A stretch of 64,000 nt of DNA from Pandoraea vervacti (lineage in GTDB: Bacteria; Pseudomonadota; Gammaproteobacteria; Burkholderiales; Burkholderiaceae): the NCBI RefSeq assembly GCF_000934605.2, contig NZ_CP010897.2, positions 930,001-994,000 of the forward strand, in the 5' to 3' direction. Below, one piece after another: positions 26,430-36,779 of the stretch. The notes under the pieces were generated by a model. The model did no database searches. It saw only the letters and a list, made by a program, of their open reading frames with translations, and had not been told where the DNA came from. Position 1 is the stretch's first letter. Every line of letters starts with the position of its first letter. Position numbers and translations under genes: made by a program.

Positions 26430-27116
26430 GTGGTGAACCTTCGCAGACATCGAGCCGTGCCGCACGCACCGCATGTACCGCGTGAGGACGATGCGCCGGG
26501 GCAGGGCGGGGCGCCCGCCGTGCCGTCGTTCGCGCATCGCGATTCGTCGCAAGCCGCGTTCTGGGACGAACGCTTCGCCAAGGCCTTCACGCCATGGGAT
26601 GCGGCCGGCGTGCCCGCCGCCCTGCGCACTTTCGTGGCCGCCGAGGGCGCGCCGCGTGCCACGCTGATCCCCGGCTGCGGCGCGGCGTACGAGGCTGCAT
26701 GGCTCGATGCGCAAGGCTGGCCGGTGCGCGCCATCGATTTCTCGCCGATGGCGGTCGCGTCGGCCAAAGCGCAGTTGGGGCCGCGCGCCTCGCTCGTCGA
26801 ACAGGCCGATTTCTTCACCTACGCACCGCCTTTCACGCTCGACCTGATCTACGAGCGTGCATTTCTCTGCGCGCTGCCGCGCGACCTCTGGCAGGACTAC
26901 GGTCGTCGCATGGCGCAGCTCCTGCCGTCGGGTGGCCGTCTGGTCGGGTTCTTCTTTCTCAAAGAGACGCAAAAGGGACCGCCGTTCGGCACCGCCCCGG
27001 ATGCGCTCGACGCGCTGCTGGCGTCGGACTTCGTCTGCGAGGATGCCCGGCGCGTCGACGATTCCGTGCCCGTGTTCGCCGGCGCCGAGCACTGGATGGT
27101 CTGGCGGCGTCGCTGA
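26430..27116 (+). CDS. SAM-dependent methyltransferase, thiopurine S-methyltransferase (TPMT) family
   Basis: A protein of about 228 residues. TPMT-family hallmarks are FWDERFAKAFTPWDAAGVP near residue 45, motif I TLIPGCGAAYEAAWLDAQGW and DLIYERAFLCALPRDLWQDY. In bacteria such enzymes methylate thiols or metalloids; the exact substrate is unknown here. Start codons GTG 26430 and GTG 26433 are adjacent and there is no strong Shine-Dalgarno. A 12-bp tandem array begins 27 bp after the stop. Confidence 0.87.
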   Translation: MVNLRRHRAVPHAPHVPREDDAPGQGGAPAVPSFAHRDSSQAAFWDERFAKAFTPWDAAGVPAALRTFVAAEGAPRATLIPGCGAAYEAAWLDAQGWPVRAIDFSPMAVASAKAQLGPRASLVEQADFFTYAPPFTLDLIYERAFLCALPRDLWQDYGRRMAQLLPSGGRLVGFFFLKETQKGPPFGTAPDALDALLASDFVCEDARRVDDSVPVFAGAEHWMVWRRR

Positions 27117-27580
27117 GTTCGCGCTGGCGCGGCGTGCTTTCACGAGCACGTTCAGGAGCGCCTTCAGGAGCACCTTCAGGGGCGCCTTCAGGGGCACCTT
27201 CAGGCGTCGGTTCAGGCTCGATGCAGTACATACGCAACGACTGGGGGCTGACGCCATTTGCGCGCAACGTTCGCATAGCCGTCGCGTATTTCCCGATATT
27301 TGCCACGAATCTTCAGTGGATTTGTGATTTTTTCCCCGCCCGTCTTCTGCGCCGCTATAATCGGCCCAAAATTTTTCGCCAGGTGGCAAGAACGGGCGTC
27401 CCCGAGCGCTGAATCGCATCAGCCCCGTCATGCACGACCTGATTTTCTGTTGCCCGGAAGGCTGCGGCCCAAGGCTAGGTTTCGTTGGCTTGCGCGGCGG
27501 CTTCATGCGGCCGAATCACGTCCGCCATTGACGATTCCCGGCCCGCGACCACCGCCCTGGGGCTTGGCTGGGGCCGCGTT
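27117..27580. other. Intergenic region and symporter leader
   Basis: The 464 bp between the methyltransferase and the symporter hold the 6 x 12-bp array (27144-27215) and a TATAAT at 27356-27361. No well-spaced -35 accompanies it; the nearest TTGTGA is 28 bp away. If it is the promoter, the symporter mRNA would carry an untranslated leader of about 215 nt. I recognise no riboswitch in it. Confidence 0.5.
27144..27215. repeat. 6 x 12-bp tandem array
   Basis: Units gagcacgttcag, gagcgccttcag, gagcaccttcag, gggcgccttcag, gggcaccttcag and gcgtcggttcag. All share the 3' ttcag. Because 12 is a multiple of three, every frame reads as a peptide repeat, which explains spurious ORFs here (for example PEGA repeats on the minus strand). 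Confidence 0.9.
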
Positions 27581-29026
27581 ATGCTGATCTGGTTTGTCAT
27601 TCTGTATTGGGTCATTTCGGTGGCCATCGGGCTGTTGGCCGCCCTCAAGGTCCGCAATACCAAGGATTTCACTGTCGCCGGCCGCCGTCTGCCCTACGGC
27701 ATGGTCGTGGCGGTCGTGTTCGCCACCTGGTTCGGCTCGGAAGCGGTGCTCGGCATTCCGGCCACGTTCATCGGCGAAGGCCTTCGCGGCGTGGTGGCCG
27801 ACCCGTTCGGCTCGTCGATGTGTCTGGTTCTCGTAGGCATGTTCTTCGCCCGCAAGCTGTATCGCATGAACCTCATGACGATCGGCGACTTCTACAAGCT
27901 CAAGTACAACCGCACCGTCGAGGTCGTGACGTCGATCGCCATCGTGATCTCGTACCTCGGCTGGGTTGGCGCGCAGATCAAGGCGCTCGGTCTCGTGTTC
28001 CACACCGTGTCGGGCGGCGCCATGTCGGAGCCTACGGGCATGATCATCGGCGCGGTCTCGGTGCTCGCCTACACGTTGCTTGGCGGCATGATCTCGGTGG
28101 CCGTGACCGACTTCATCCAGATGATCATCATCGTGGTGGGGCTGGTGTACATCGCCGTAGTCGTGTCGGGCATGGTGCCCGGCGGGGCGGAAGCCGTGAT
28201 CGCCCATGCGGCGGAAGCCGGCAAGTTCGTGTTCCTGCCCGAGATGAATCCGGCGGACGTGCTGGCGTTCATTGCGGCGGGCGTGACCATGATGTTCGGT
28301 TCGATCCCGCAGCAGGACGTGTTCCAGCGCGTAATGTCGTCCAAATCGGAGAACATTGCCGTCTCCGGTTCGGTCACGGGCGGGGTGCTGTACTTCTTCT
28401 TCACGTTCATCCCGATTTTCCTCGCCTACTCGGCGCTGCTCATCGCGCCGTCGATGGTGCAGAAGTACATCGGCACCGATCCGCAGCAGATCCTGCCCCA
28501 GTTGGTGCTCACCAGCGTGCCGATCGTCGCGCAGGTCATGTTCTTCGGGGCGCTGCTCTCGGCCATCAAGAGCTGCGCATCGGCCACGCTGCTGGCGCCG
28601 TCGGTGACGTTTGCCGAGAACATCATTCGCCCGATGCTCAAGGGGCGCATCGACGACAAGCATCTGCTGCGCCTGATGCGTATGGTCGTGCTGTGTTTCA
28701 CGGCGCTGGTGCTTGTGTACGCCCTGAACTCGAAGGCATCGATCTTCCAGATGGTCGAGAGCGCCTATAAGGTCACGCTGGTGTGCTGCTTCGTGCCGCT
28801 GGCTTTCGGCCTGTACTGGAAGCGTTCGAGTTCGCTGGGCGGCACGCTGGCCGTGTTCCTCGGCCTGATCGTGTGGATTGCCTGCGAAGCCTGGGCGCCC
28901 CAGGCGCTGGTGCCGCCGCAACTCGCCGGTTTGCTGGCGTCGATTGCGGGGATGGTCGTCGGCTCGCTGCTGCAACCGGCCGGCGAACGCGGTCAACCGC
29001 CCGAGCAGCGGGTCTCTACGATCTGA
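27581..29026 (+). CDS. Sodium:solute symporter (SSS family)
   Basis: A 481-residue inner-membrane transporter of the SSS family with about 13 hydrophobic helices. It starts MLIWFVILYWVISVAIGLLA and carries the first-loop motif TKDFTVAGRRLPYGMVVAVV. Typical LeuT-fold segments are ATWFGSEAVLGIPATFIGEG and TLLGGMISVAVTDFIQMIII. The substrate cannot be assigned: SSS members carry amino acids, carboxylates, sugars or polyamines. The ATG at 27581 is chosen because it directly precedes the first transmembrane helix; an in-frame ATG 32 codons upstream would add an unrelated polar extension. It is followed by the fmdB-like gene. Confidence 0.9.
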   Translation: MLIWFVILYWVISVAIGLLAALKVRNTKDFTVAGRRLPYGMVVAVVFATWFGSEAVLGIPATFIGEGLRGVVADPFGSSMCLVLVGMFFARKLYRMNLMTIGDFYKLKYNRTVEVVTSIAIVISYLGWVGAQIKALGLVFHTVSGGAMSEPTGMIIGAVSVLAYTLLGGMISVAVTDFIQMIIIVVGLVYIAVVVSGMVPGGAEAVIAHAAEAGKFVFLPEMNPADVLAFIAAGVTMMFGSIPQQDVFQRVMSSKSENIAVSGSVTGGVLYFFFTFIPIFLAYSALLIAPSMVQKYIGTDPQQILPQLVLTSVPIVAQVMFFGALLSAIKSCASATLLAPSVTFAENIIRPMLKGRIDDKHLLRLMRMVVLCFTALVLVYALNSKASIFQMVESAYKVTLVCCFVPLAFGLYWKRSSSLGGTLAVFLGLIVWIACEAWAPQALVPPQLAGLLASIAGMVVGSLLQPAGERGQPPEQRVSTI

Positions 29027-29156
29027 AGCGGGCGGGGGCTGGCGTCGGCCTTGATCTTGAACGACGCAGACCCCATATATCACCGCACAAATCCCGAAAG
29101 CCTTGTGAAGCGGTTATAATTCAAGGCTTTGCGCGCCTTTTTCCGTCGAAAGAATC

Positions 29157-29483
29157 ATGCCTATCTACGCCTATCGTTGCGAAACATGCGGTTTCGCGAA
29201 AGATGTGCTGCAAAAAATGAGCGATGACCCGCTCTCCCAGTGCCCGGAATGCGGCAAGGACACGTTTCGCAAGCAGGTGACTGCGGCCGGGTTCCAGCTC
29301 AAGGGTTCGGGCTGGTATGTGACCGATTTCCGGGGCGGTTCGGGTGGCACGAGCGCACCGGCGTCCGGTGCGGCGGCATCGTCTGCCCCGGCGGCGTCCG
29401 GTGAGAGCGCTTCGGCATCGGGCGCCAGCGAGTCGTCGAGCGCCCCCGCTGCGAGCTGCGGCGGCGGTTGCGCCTGTCACTGA
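29157..29483 (+). CDS. FmdB family zinc-ribbon protein
   Basis: A 108-residue protein starting MPIYAYRCETCGFAKDVLQK. It has a zinc ribbon of two CxxC pairs (CETC near 8, CPEC near 29) and the family ending GFQLKGSGWYVTDF. The following 45 residues are Ala/Ser/Gly-rich low complexity and end SCGGGCACH, a possible extra metal site. FmdB proteins are proposed regulators; in this family of loci the gene commonly precedes a DUF502 protein and aspS, as here. A TATAAT at 29115 lies upstream, without a clear -35. Function is unproven. Confidence 0.9.
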   Translation: MPIYAYRCETCGFAKDVLQKMSDDPLSQCPECGKDTFRKQVTAAGFQLKGSGWYVTDFRGGSGGTSAPASGAAASSAPAASGESASASGASESSSAPAASCGGGCACH

Positions 29484-29502
29484 GCCCACGCCACACGGAA
29501 TG

Positions 29503-29532
29503 GAACGGTATCGAGCGGTATCGAGCGGTATC
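29503..29532. repeat. 3 x 10-bp direct repeats after fmdB
   Basis: gaacggtatc, gagcggtatc, gagcggtatc, beginning 20 bp past the stop. A related pair with the core ccgtaccgag lies about 30 bp further downstream. Confidence 0.75.
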
Positions 29533-29700
29533 TGGCGGCGGTTTGCCGCATCGACCGGACCGTACCGAGCCGTACCGAATTGCAGGACCCGACATGCCGG
29601 GCTCGATGCCCGACATGTCATCAGTAACCGATAGTATTCAGTAGCACTTTCACGTTTTGCCCCGCTGACCCAGTCGCCGCCCACATTCGCGAGTCCTGCC

Positions 29701-30345
29701 ATGAGCGTCAAAAAACCGGCGTTGAAGACGATTTTCCTTACCGGCCTGCTGGTGCTGGTGCCCCTGGCCATCACGCTCTGGGTGCTGGGCCTGATCATCG
29801 GAACGATGGATCAGACCCTGTTGCTGCTGCCCGACGAATGGCAGCCGTCGCGCCTGCTCGGCATGCGCGTGCCGGGCTTCGGCGTGGTGGTCACGCTCGC
29901 GTTCGTGTTCGTGGTCGGGCTTCTGGCGCATAATTTCATCGGTCAGAAGCTGGTCGGCTGGTGGGAAGCCATTCTGACGCGCATTCCCATCGTTGGACCC
30001 TTGTACGGTAGCGTCAAGCAGGTCTCCGACACCTTGCTCTCGAGCAGCGGCAACGCATTTCGCAAGGCGTTGCTCGTGCGTTATCCGCACGGGGAATCCT
30101 GGACCATCGCCTTCCTGACCGGCGCGCCGGGTGGCGATGTGGTCAATCACTTGCAGGGCGAGTACGTGAGCGTCTATGTCCCGACGACGCCGAACCCGAC
30201 GTCAGGTTTCTTCCTGATGATGAAGGCGAGCGACGTCATCGAACTCGACATGACGGTCGATGCCGCACTGAAGTACATCGTATCGATGGGCGTGGTGGCG
30301 CCCGCCCACAACCCGCGCCAGCAACGTCCCGGCCCGCTCCTGTGA
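29701..30345 (+). CDS. DUF502 family integral membrane protein
   Basis: A 214-residue inner-membrane protein. Two helices lie at about 11-38 (FLTGLLVLVPLAITLWVLGL) and 58-80 (FGVVVTLAFVFVVGLLAHNF). The conserved cytoplasmic or periplasmic domain follows, with TRIPIVGPLYGSVKQVSDTL and NPTSGFFLMMKASDVIELDM. The function of DUF502 is not known. It ends about 50 bp before the aspS start, and the order fmdB-DUF502-aspS is a stable betaproteobacterial cluster. Confidence 0.92.
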   Translation: MSVKKPALKTIFLTGLLVLVPLAITLWVLGLIIGTMDQTLLLLPDEWQPSRLLGMRVPGFGVVVTLAFVFVVGLLAHNFIGQKLVGWWEAILTRIPIVGPLYGSVKQVSDTLLSSSGNAFRKALLVRYPHGESWTIAFLTGAPGGDVVNHLQGEYVSVYVPTTPNPTSGFFLMMKASDVIELDMTVDAALKYIVSMGVVAPAHNPRQQRPGPLL

Positions 30346-30392
30346 GCCACCGGGATCTGTCGACGCCATTTTTTGAAAATCGGAACAGCAAA

Positions 30393-32195
<1,803 letters not shown>

Positions 32196-32255
32196 GTCTG
32201 TCGGACGTGCGCGCGCCGGGGCCGGTCCCGGCGTCGCACATCGAAAGCCGGATGA

Positions 32256-32295
32256 AACCCCCTCTGCCGTGTGCGGCGAGGGGGTTTTGTTTTTC
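32256..32295 (+). terminator. Rho-independent terminator after aspS
   Basis: CCCCCTC (32258-32264) pairs with GAGGGGG (32278-32284). An inner GCCG/CGGC extends the stem, and TTTTGTTTTT follows. Confidence 0.9.
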
Positions 32296-32450
32296 GGGAC
32301 GATCTCGGCGGGCGAATGAAGCGCCGGACCCGGCGGCGCGCCGGGAGGTGGGCGATCCATGTGTCGCAACGTGGCGCATGCCCTATACAATGCATCATCG
32401 TTGCCTTTGCTGCTGTCGACGTCATTGCCGTCATGAACCCGGTCACCTGC

Positions 32451-32915
32451 ATGAAGCCTTTCAAGATCCCCGAATCCGTGCTCGTCGTGATCTACACGCC
32501 GGCCCTCGACGTACTGCTCATCGAGCGTGCCGACGCCGGGAATTTCTGGCAGTCGGTCACCGGGAGCAAAGACCGGCTCGACGAGCCGCTGGTCGAGACG
32601 GCCGCGCGCGAGGTTTTCGAAGAGACCGGGATTCGCGTGGCGAACGGCACGCCCGTGCCCGAAGCGTCGCTCACCGATTGGCATCATCAGATTCAATACA
32701 ACATCTATGCGCGATGGGCACATCGCTATGCGCCCGGCGTCACGCGCAATACGGAGCACTGGTTCGGCCTGTGCGTGCCGGAAAATACGGTCGTGACGCT
32801 CTCGCCGCGCGAGCATGTCAATCACGTCTGGCTACCCTGGCAGGAAGCGGCGGCGCGGTGTTTTTCGCCTTCGAATGGCGATGCCATCCGGCAGTTGCCT
32901 TTGCGGGTTCGCTAG
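32451..32915 (+). CDS. nudB: Dihydroneopterin triphosphate diphosphatase (NUDIX)
   Basis: A 154-residue NUDIX hydrolase that removes pyrophosphate from dihydroneopterin triphosphate in folate synthesis. The complete Nudix box spans about residues 40-63 (it starts GSKDRLDEPLVE and ends AAREVFEETGI), with all Gly, Glu and Arg positions of the consensus. NudB-like segments are VLVVIYTPALDVLLIERAD and the C-terminal SPREHVNHVWLPWQEAA. An ATG six codons upstream (32433) is an alternative start; I use 32451 because homologues begin with KIPESV close to the N-terminus. Its neighbour aspS is upstream and a PLD-family gene lies 62 bp downstream. Confidence 0.9.
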   Translation: MKPFKIPESVLVVIYTPALDVLLIERADAGNFWQSVTGSKDRLDEPLVETAAREVFEETGIRVANGTPVPEASLTDWHHQIQYNIYARWAHRYAPGVTRNTEHWFGLCVPENTVVTLSPREHVNHVWLPWQEAAARCFSPSNGDAIRQLPLRVR

Positions 32916-32917
32916 AT

Positions 32918-32961
32918 ATTCATCAGGTATCCATCAGGTATCCATCAGGCATCCATCAGGT
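32918..32961. repeat. 4 x 11-bp tandem array between nudB and the PLD gene
   Basis: Units attcatcaggt, atccatcaggt, atccatcaggc, atccatcaggt, starting 3 bases after the nudB stop and ending 16 bp before the next start codon. It therefore lies where the ribosome-binding region of the PLD gene would begin. Confidence 0.9.
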
Positions 32962-32977
32962 ATCCAAACCGGCGTCG

Positions 32978-34135
32978 ATGAGCAAGTACCTGCCGTTTTC
33001 ACACGACAACCAGCTCACGCTGCTCTATCTCGGTGAGAACTACTTCACCGCGCTCGTCGACGCCATCGACAAGGCCACGCATGACGTGGCGCTCGAGACG
33101 TACATCTTCGAAGCGGACGAGGCCGGCGAGAACGTATCCGCCGCATTGAGGCGCGCGGCCGAGCGAGGCGTCAGGGTGCGGGTCATCACGGACGGTGTCG
33201 GCACGAGCCGGCGTCTGCCCTACATCGAAGGGTGGCACGAGAGCGGCGTGATGCATCGCGTCTACAACCCGCATCTGTTCGGCAAGTTCGGCTTTTCCCG
33301 CACGCATCGCAAGATTGCCATCGTCGATCACGAGGTGGCGTTCGTAGGCGGCATCAACGTCATCGACGACTACCACGGCGGCGGTGGCGTGCGTATGGAC
33401 GATCCGCGCTGGGATTTTGCGGTGCAATGCCGCGGGCCTGTCGTTGCCGAGGTCGTGATGGCCTTTCACATCCAGTGGCAACGTCTTGCACCCGGTTACC
33501 TCGGCACACCGTTTCGTCATCGGCGGCATGGACGACGTGGGCGTTTGCACGCCCCGTATGCCGGTCAGGCGGCCTTCGTCGCGCGTGACAATCTCCATAA
33601 TCGTCGAGCGGTCGAGAAAGCGTATCTGATGGCGCTGGGACGCGCGCGTCACGAAGTCTGGCTCGCGAATCCGTATTTCGTGCCCGGACGTCGGCTGCGA
33701 CGGGCGCTCACGCAGGCGGCCAGGCGCGGCGTGGCGGTGCATCTGCTCATCGGACGCAAAGAATTCCGTCTGCTCGATACGGCCGTGCCCTGGCTATACG
33801 CGAAGCTGCTCGCCGCGGGGATGCGCATTGGCGAGTACGACATGCGGCAACTGCACGGCAAGGTGGCCGTGGTCGACGACGTCTGGGCGACGATCGGGTC
33901 GTCGAATCTCGACGCGCTATCCCTGTTCCTGAATCACGAGGCGAACGTGGTCGTGCTCGACGATCCTGTCGTCATCGAACTGCGCGACCACATCCGGGCG
34001 GCCTTTGCGCAGGCGCGTCAGATCGACCCGGCCCGATATGGCGAGCGCTCGCGCTGGCGGCGTTTGCGGCAGTGGGCGGCGTATCGCGCCTATCGTCTCG
34101 TGATGAAGGTGCTCACCCGCGGCAAGTACGACTGA
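32978..34135 (+). CDS. clsB: Phospholipase D family protein, cardiolipin synthase B-like
   Basis: A 385-residue PLD-superfamily enzyme resembling ClsB, which makes cardiolipin from phosphatidylglycerol and a second phospholipid. It has both HKD motifs: HRKIAIVDHEVAFVGGIN near residue 109 and HGKVAVVDDVWATIGSSNLD near 293. There are no N-terminal transmembrane helices, unlike ClsA. The basic C-terminus (RSRWRRLRQWAAYRAYR) may contact the membrane. ATG 32978 fits the family; the frame stays open 257 codons upstream through the repeat array and nudB, but that extension has no homologous look. No clear Shine-Dalgarno is visible. Confidence 0.88.
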   Translation: MSKYLPFSHDNQLTLLYLGENYFTALVDAIDKATHDVALETYIFEADEAGENVSAALRRAAERGVRVRVITDGVGTSRRLPYIEGWHESGVMHRVYNPHLFGKFGFSRTHRKIAIVDHEVAFVGGINVIDDYHGGGGVRMDDPRWDFAVQCRGPVVAEVVMAFHIQWQRLAPGYLGTPFRHRRHGRRGRLHAPYAGQAAFVARDNLHNRRAVEKAYLMALGRARHEVWLANPYFVPGRRLRRALTQAARRGVAVHLLIGRKEFRLLDTAVPWLYAKLLAAGMRIGEYDMRQLHGKVAVVDDVWATIGSSNLDALSLFLNHEANVVVLDDPVVIELRDHIRAAFAQARQIDPARYGERSRWRRLRQWAAYRAYRLVMKVLTRGKYD

Positions 34136-34287
34136 CGCGTCCTTCTCAGGCGGTTTCGCGTCGTTTCCCCGACGTTTGCATGCAGGTTGGGCGCTCGCCC
34201 GTCCTCAATACCGATTAGGTATTCCGGTCTAATAAATTCCTTGTTACCCCATGGGCGTTTCCCAATAATAGGACGGCCGTTCGATTT

Positions 34288-34318
34288 TTTGGTTAGCATC
34301 GAAGAACGGATAACCAAA
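34288..34318. promoter_or_regulatory. Candidate TetR operator upstream of fatty-acid operon
   Basis: TTTGGTTA (34288-34295) and TAACCAAA (34311-34318) form a perfect 8-bp inverted repeat with a 15-bp spacer. It ends 14 bp before the regulator start codon. Autoregulation by the TetR protein is inferred from position. Confidence 0.55.
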
Positions 34319-34332
34319 GCGATGCAGAACAT

Positions 34333-34926
34333 ATGCGAAAGGGTGAACAGACACGAGCCGCGATCCTGAACGCCGCGCTGGAACTGGCGGGGCGCGACGG
34401 GCTTGAGGGGCTGACGATCGGCTTGCTGGCCGATCGCATGCAAATGAGCAAAAGCGGCGTCTTCGCGCACTTCGGATCGCGCGAGGATTTGCAGATCGAA
34501 GTGCTGATGGAGTACCACCGGCGTTTCGAAGAGGAAGTGTTCGCTCCCAGCATGGAAGCGCCGCGCGGCCTGCCGCGACTCAGAGCGCTGGTGGATCGCT
34601 GGATGGACAAGCGTATTCGCGAAGTCACGACGGGCTGCATCTATATCAGCGGCGCCGTCGAGTACGACGATCGCGCGGCCAGTCCGGTGCGCGAAGCCTT
34701 GGTAAGGAGTGTGCGGCTGTGGCGATCGGCCCTGCTGCGCGCCATTACGCAAGCGAAGGAGGAGGGACATCTGCGTGCGGATACCGATCCGCGTCTGATG
34801 CTCTTCGAAATGTACAGCCTGACACTCGGTCTGCATCACGATGCGCGCTTCCTGCGGGAGCCTGGCGCCGTCGACGTGACCCGGGTGGCACTGGAAAAAC
34901 TGATTTCGTCTTATCAGCGCGGGTAA
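34333..34926 (+). CDS. TetR/AcrR family regulator (fatty-acid operon)
   Basis: A 197-residue repressor. The N-terminal helix-turn-helix covers residues 1-50 (TRAAILNAALELAGRDGLEG, then LADRMQMSKSGVFAHFGSRE). The C-terminal ligand domain contains ALVDRWMDKRIREVTTGC. It is the first gene of a cluster with acyl-CoA dehydrogenase, hydroxyacyl-CoA dehydrogenase/enoyl-CoA hydratase, thiolase and enoyl-CoA hydratase genes. It is likely a FadR/PsrA-like sensor of acyl-CoA. The 8-bp inverted repeat at 34288-34318 is its probable operator. Confidence 0.88.
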   Translation: MRKGEQTRAAILNAALELAGRDGLEGLTIGLLADRMQMSKSGVFAHFGSREDLQIEVLMEYHRRFEEEVFAPSMEAPRGLPRLRALVDRWMDKRIREVTTGCIYISGAVEYDDRAASPVREALVRSVRLWRSALLRAITQAKEEGHLRADTDPRLMLFEMYSLTLGLHHDARFLREPGAVDVTRVALEKLISSYQRG

Positions 34927-34974
34927 GGCGCGAGCCGTCCGCGATTCGATTCGATTTGTTCGGAGGAGTAGGTC

Positions 34975-36762
34975 ATGGGACAGTACAACGCGCCGCTGCG
35001 CGACATGCAATTCGTGATGCACGAACTGCTGGGCGTGGAAAACGAATTGAAGGCGATGCCGAAGCACGCGGACATCGATGCCGACACCATCAACCAGGTG
35101 CTGGAAGAAGCCGGCAAGTTTTGTAGCGAAGTGGTGTTCCCGCTCAATCAGGTGGGCGACCGCGAAGGCTGCAAATACGAAGGCGACGGTGTCGTGACCA
35201 CCCCGACCGGCTTCAAGGAAGCCTATCGGCAATACGTCGAAGCCGGCTGGCCGTCACTGGCCTGCGATCCGGAATTCGGTGGTCAGGGCCTGCCGCAGGT
35301 CGTGAACAACGCGCTGTACGAAATGCTGAACTCGGCCAACCAGGCATGGACGATGTACCCCGGCCTGTCGCATGGCGCCTACGAGTGTCTGCACGCGCAC
35401 GGCACTCCCGAACAACAGGCCACCTATCTGCCGAAAATCGTGTCGGGCGAATGGACCGGCACGATGTGCCTGACCGAGCCGCACTGCGGCACCGATCTGG
35501 GCATGCTGCGCACGAAGGCCGAGCCCAACGGCGACGGTTCCTACGCCATCTCCGGCACCAAGATCTTCATCTCGGCGGGCGAGCATGACATGGCCGCCAA
35601 CATCGTTCACCTCGTGCTGGCCCGCCTGCCGGACGCCCCCCCGGGGACCAAGGGTATCTCGCTGTTCGTGGTGCCGAAGTTCGTTCCCGACGCCAACGGC
35701 GCACCGGGCGAGCGCAACGGTATCAAGTGCGGCTCCATCGAACACAAGATGGGTATCCACGGCAATGCCACCTGCGTGATGAATCTCGATGGCGCGAAGG
35801 GCTGGCTCGTCGGCGAACCGAACAAGGGCCTGAACGCCATGTTCGTGATGATGAACGCCGCGCGTCAGGGCGTTGGCATGCAAGGCATGGGCCTGACCGA
35901 AGTCGCATATCAGAACTCGCTGGTGTACGCGAAGGAACGTCTCCAGATGCGCTCGCTCACGGGGCCGAAGGCACCGGACAAGCCGGCCGATCCGATCATC
36001 GTCCACCCGGACGTGCGCCGCATGCTGCTCACGCAAAAGGCCTATGTGGAAGGCGGTCGCGCTTTCTCGTACTGGACGGCGCTGCACATCGACAAGGAGT
36101 TGTCGCATGGCGACGAGGCCGAGCGCAAGGAAGCGGCCGATCTGGTCGCGCTGCTCACGCCGATCATCAAGGCGTTCCTCACGGACAACGCTTTCGAGTG
36201 CACGAACCACGCCATGCAGATCTACGGCGGCCACGGTTTCATCTCCGAGTGGGGCATGGAACAGTACGTGCGCGACGCCCGTATCAACATGATCTACGAG
36301 GGCACCAACTCGATTCAGGCGCTCGATCTGCTCGGACGCAAGGTGCTCGGCGACATGGGCGCGAAGCTCAAGAAGTTCGGCAAGCTTGTGCAGGACTTCG
36401 TCGAGGCCGAAGGCACGAAGGAAGAGATGCAGGAGTTCATCAACCCGCTCGCGGACATCGGTGACAAGGTCCAGAAGCTGACGATGGAAATCGGCATGAA
36501 GGCGATGGCCAATCCGGACGAAGTGGGCGCCGCATCCGTGCCGTACCAGCGCGTGGTCGGTCACCTCGTGTTCGCCTACTTCTGGGCGCGCATGGCGCGC
36601 ATCGCGCTCGACAAGCAGGACAGCGGCGACAAGTTCTACGCGTCGAAGCTCGCCACGGCGCGCTTCTATTTCGCCAAGTTGCTGCCGGAGACCGCGTCGC
36701 AAATCCGCATGGCCCGTGCCGGTGCGAAGACGCTGATGGAAGTCGACGTCGACCTGTTCTGA
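34975..36762 (+). CDS. Acyl-CoA dehydrogenase (large, ~596 aa type)
   Basis: A 595-residue FAD enzyme that introduces the 2,3-double bond in the first step of beta-oxidation. Signatures are MCLTEPHCGTDLGMLRTKAE (flavin contact, about 165-184), MQIYGGHGFISEWGMEQYVR and RDARINMIYEGTNSIQALDL, whose Glu is the probable catalytic base. The extra C-terminal region (about 470-595) is typical of the long bacterial acyl-CoA dehydrogenase subfamily. The start follows GGAGGAG. It is the first enzyme gene of the fad operon; the next gene begins 17 bp later with its own GGAGGAG. Confidence 0.96.
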   Translation: MGQYNAPLRDMQFVMHELLGVENELKAMPKHADIDADTINQVLEEAGKFCSEVVFPLNQVGDREGCKYEGDGVVTTPTGFKEAYRQYVEAGWPSLACDPEFGGQGLPQVVNNALYEMLNSANQAWTMYPGLSHGAYECLHAHGTPEQQATYLPKIVSGEWTGTMCLTEPHCGTDLGMLRTKAEPNGDGSYAISGTKIFISAGEHDMAANIVHLVLARLPDAPPGTKGISLFVVPKFVPDANGAPGERNGIKCGSIEHKMGIHGNATCVMNLDGAKGWLVGEPNKGLNAMFVMMNAARQGVGMQGMGLTEVAYQNSLVYAKERLQMRSLTGPKAPDKPADPIIVHPDVRRMLLTQKAYVEGGRAFSYWTALHIDKELSHGDEAERKEAADLVALLTPIIKAFLTDNAFECTNHAMQIYGGHGFISEWGMEQYVRDARINMIYEGTNSIQALDLLGRKVLGDMGAKLKKFGKLVQDFVEAEGTKEEMQEFINPLADIGDKVQKLTMEIGMKAMANPDEVGAASVPYQRVVGHLVFAYFWARMARIALDKQDSGDKFYASKLATARFYFAKLLPETASQIRMARAGAKTLMEVDVDLF

Positions 36763-36779
36763 GAGCGGAGGAGATCACT

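Noticed and set aside
27144..27215. The 12-bp array read as a coding repeat (PEGA or GAPS peptide) or as a CRISPR-like array.
   Set aside because: Units are contiguous with no spacers, so it is not CRISPR. Peptide repeats appear in several frames simply because the period is a multiple of three, and no start or domain supports a gene.
32207..32977. N-terminal extension of the PLD enzyme by 257 codons through nudB and the 11-bp repeats.
   Set aside because: It runs in another frame over a real NUDIX gene with a complete Nudix box, and ClsB-like proteins start near 32978.
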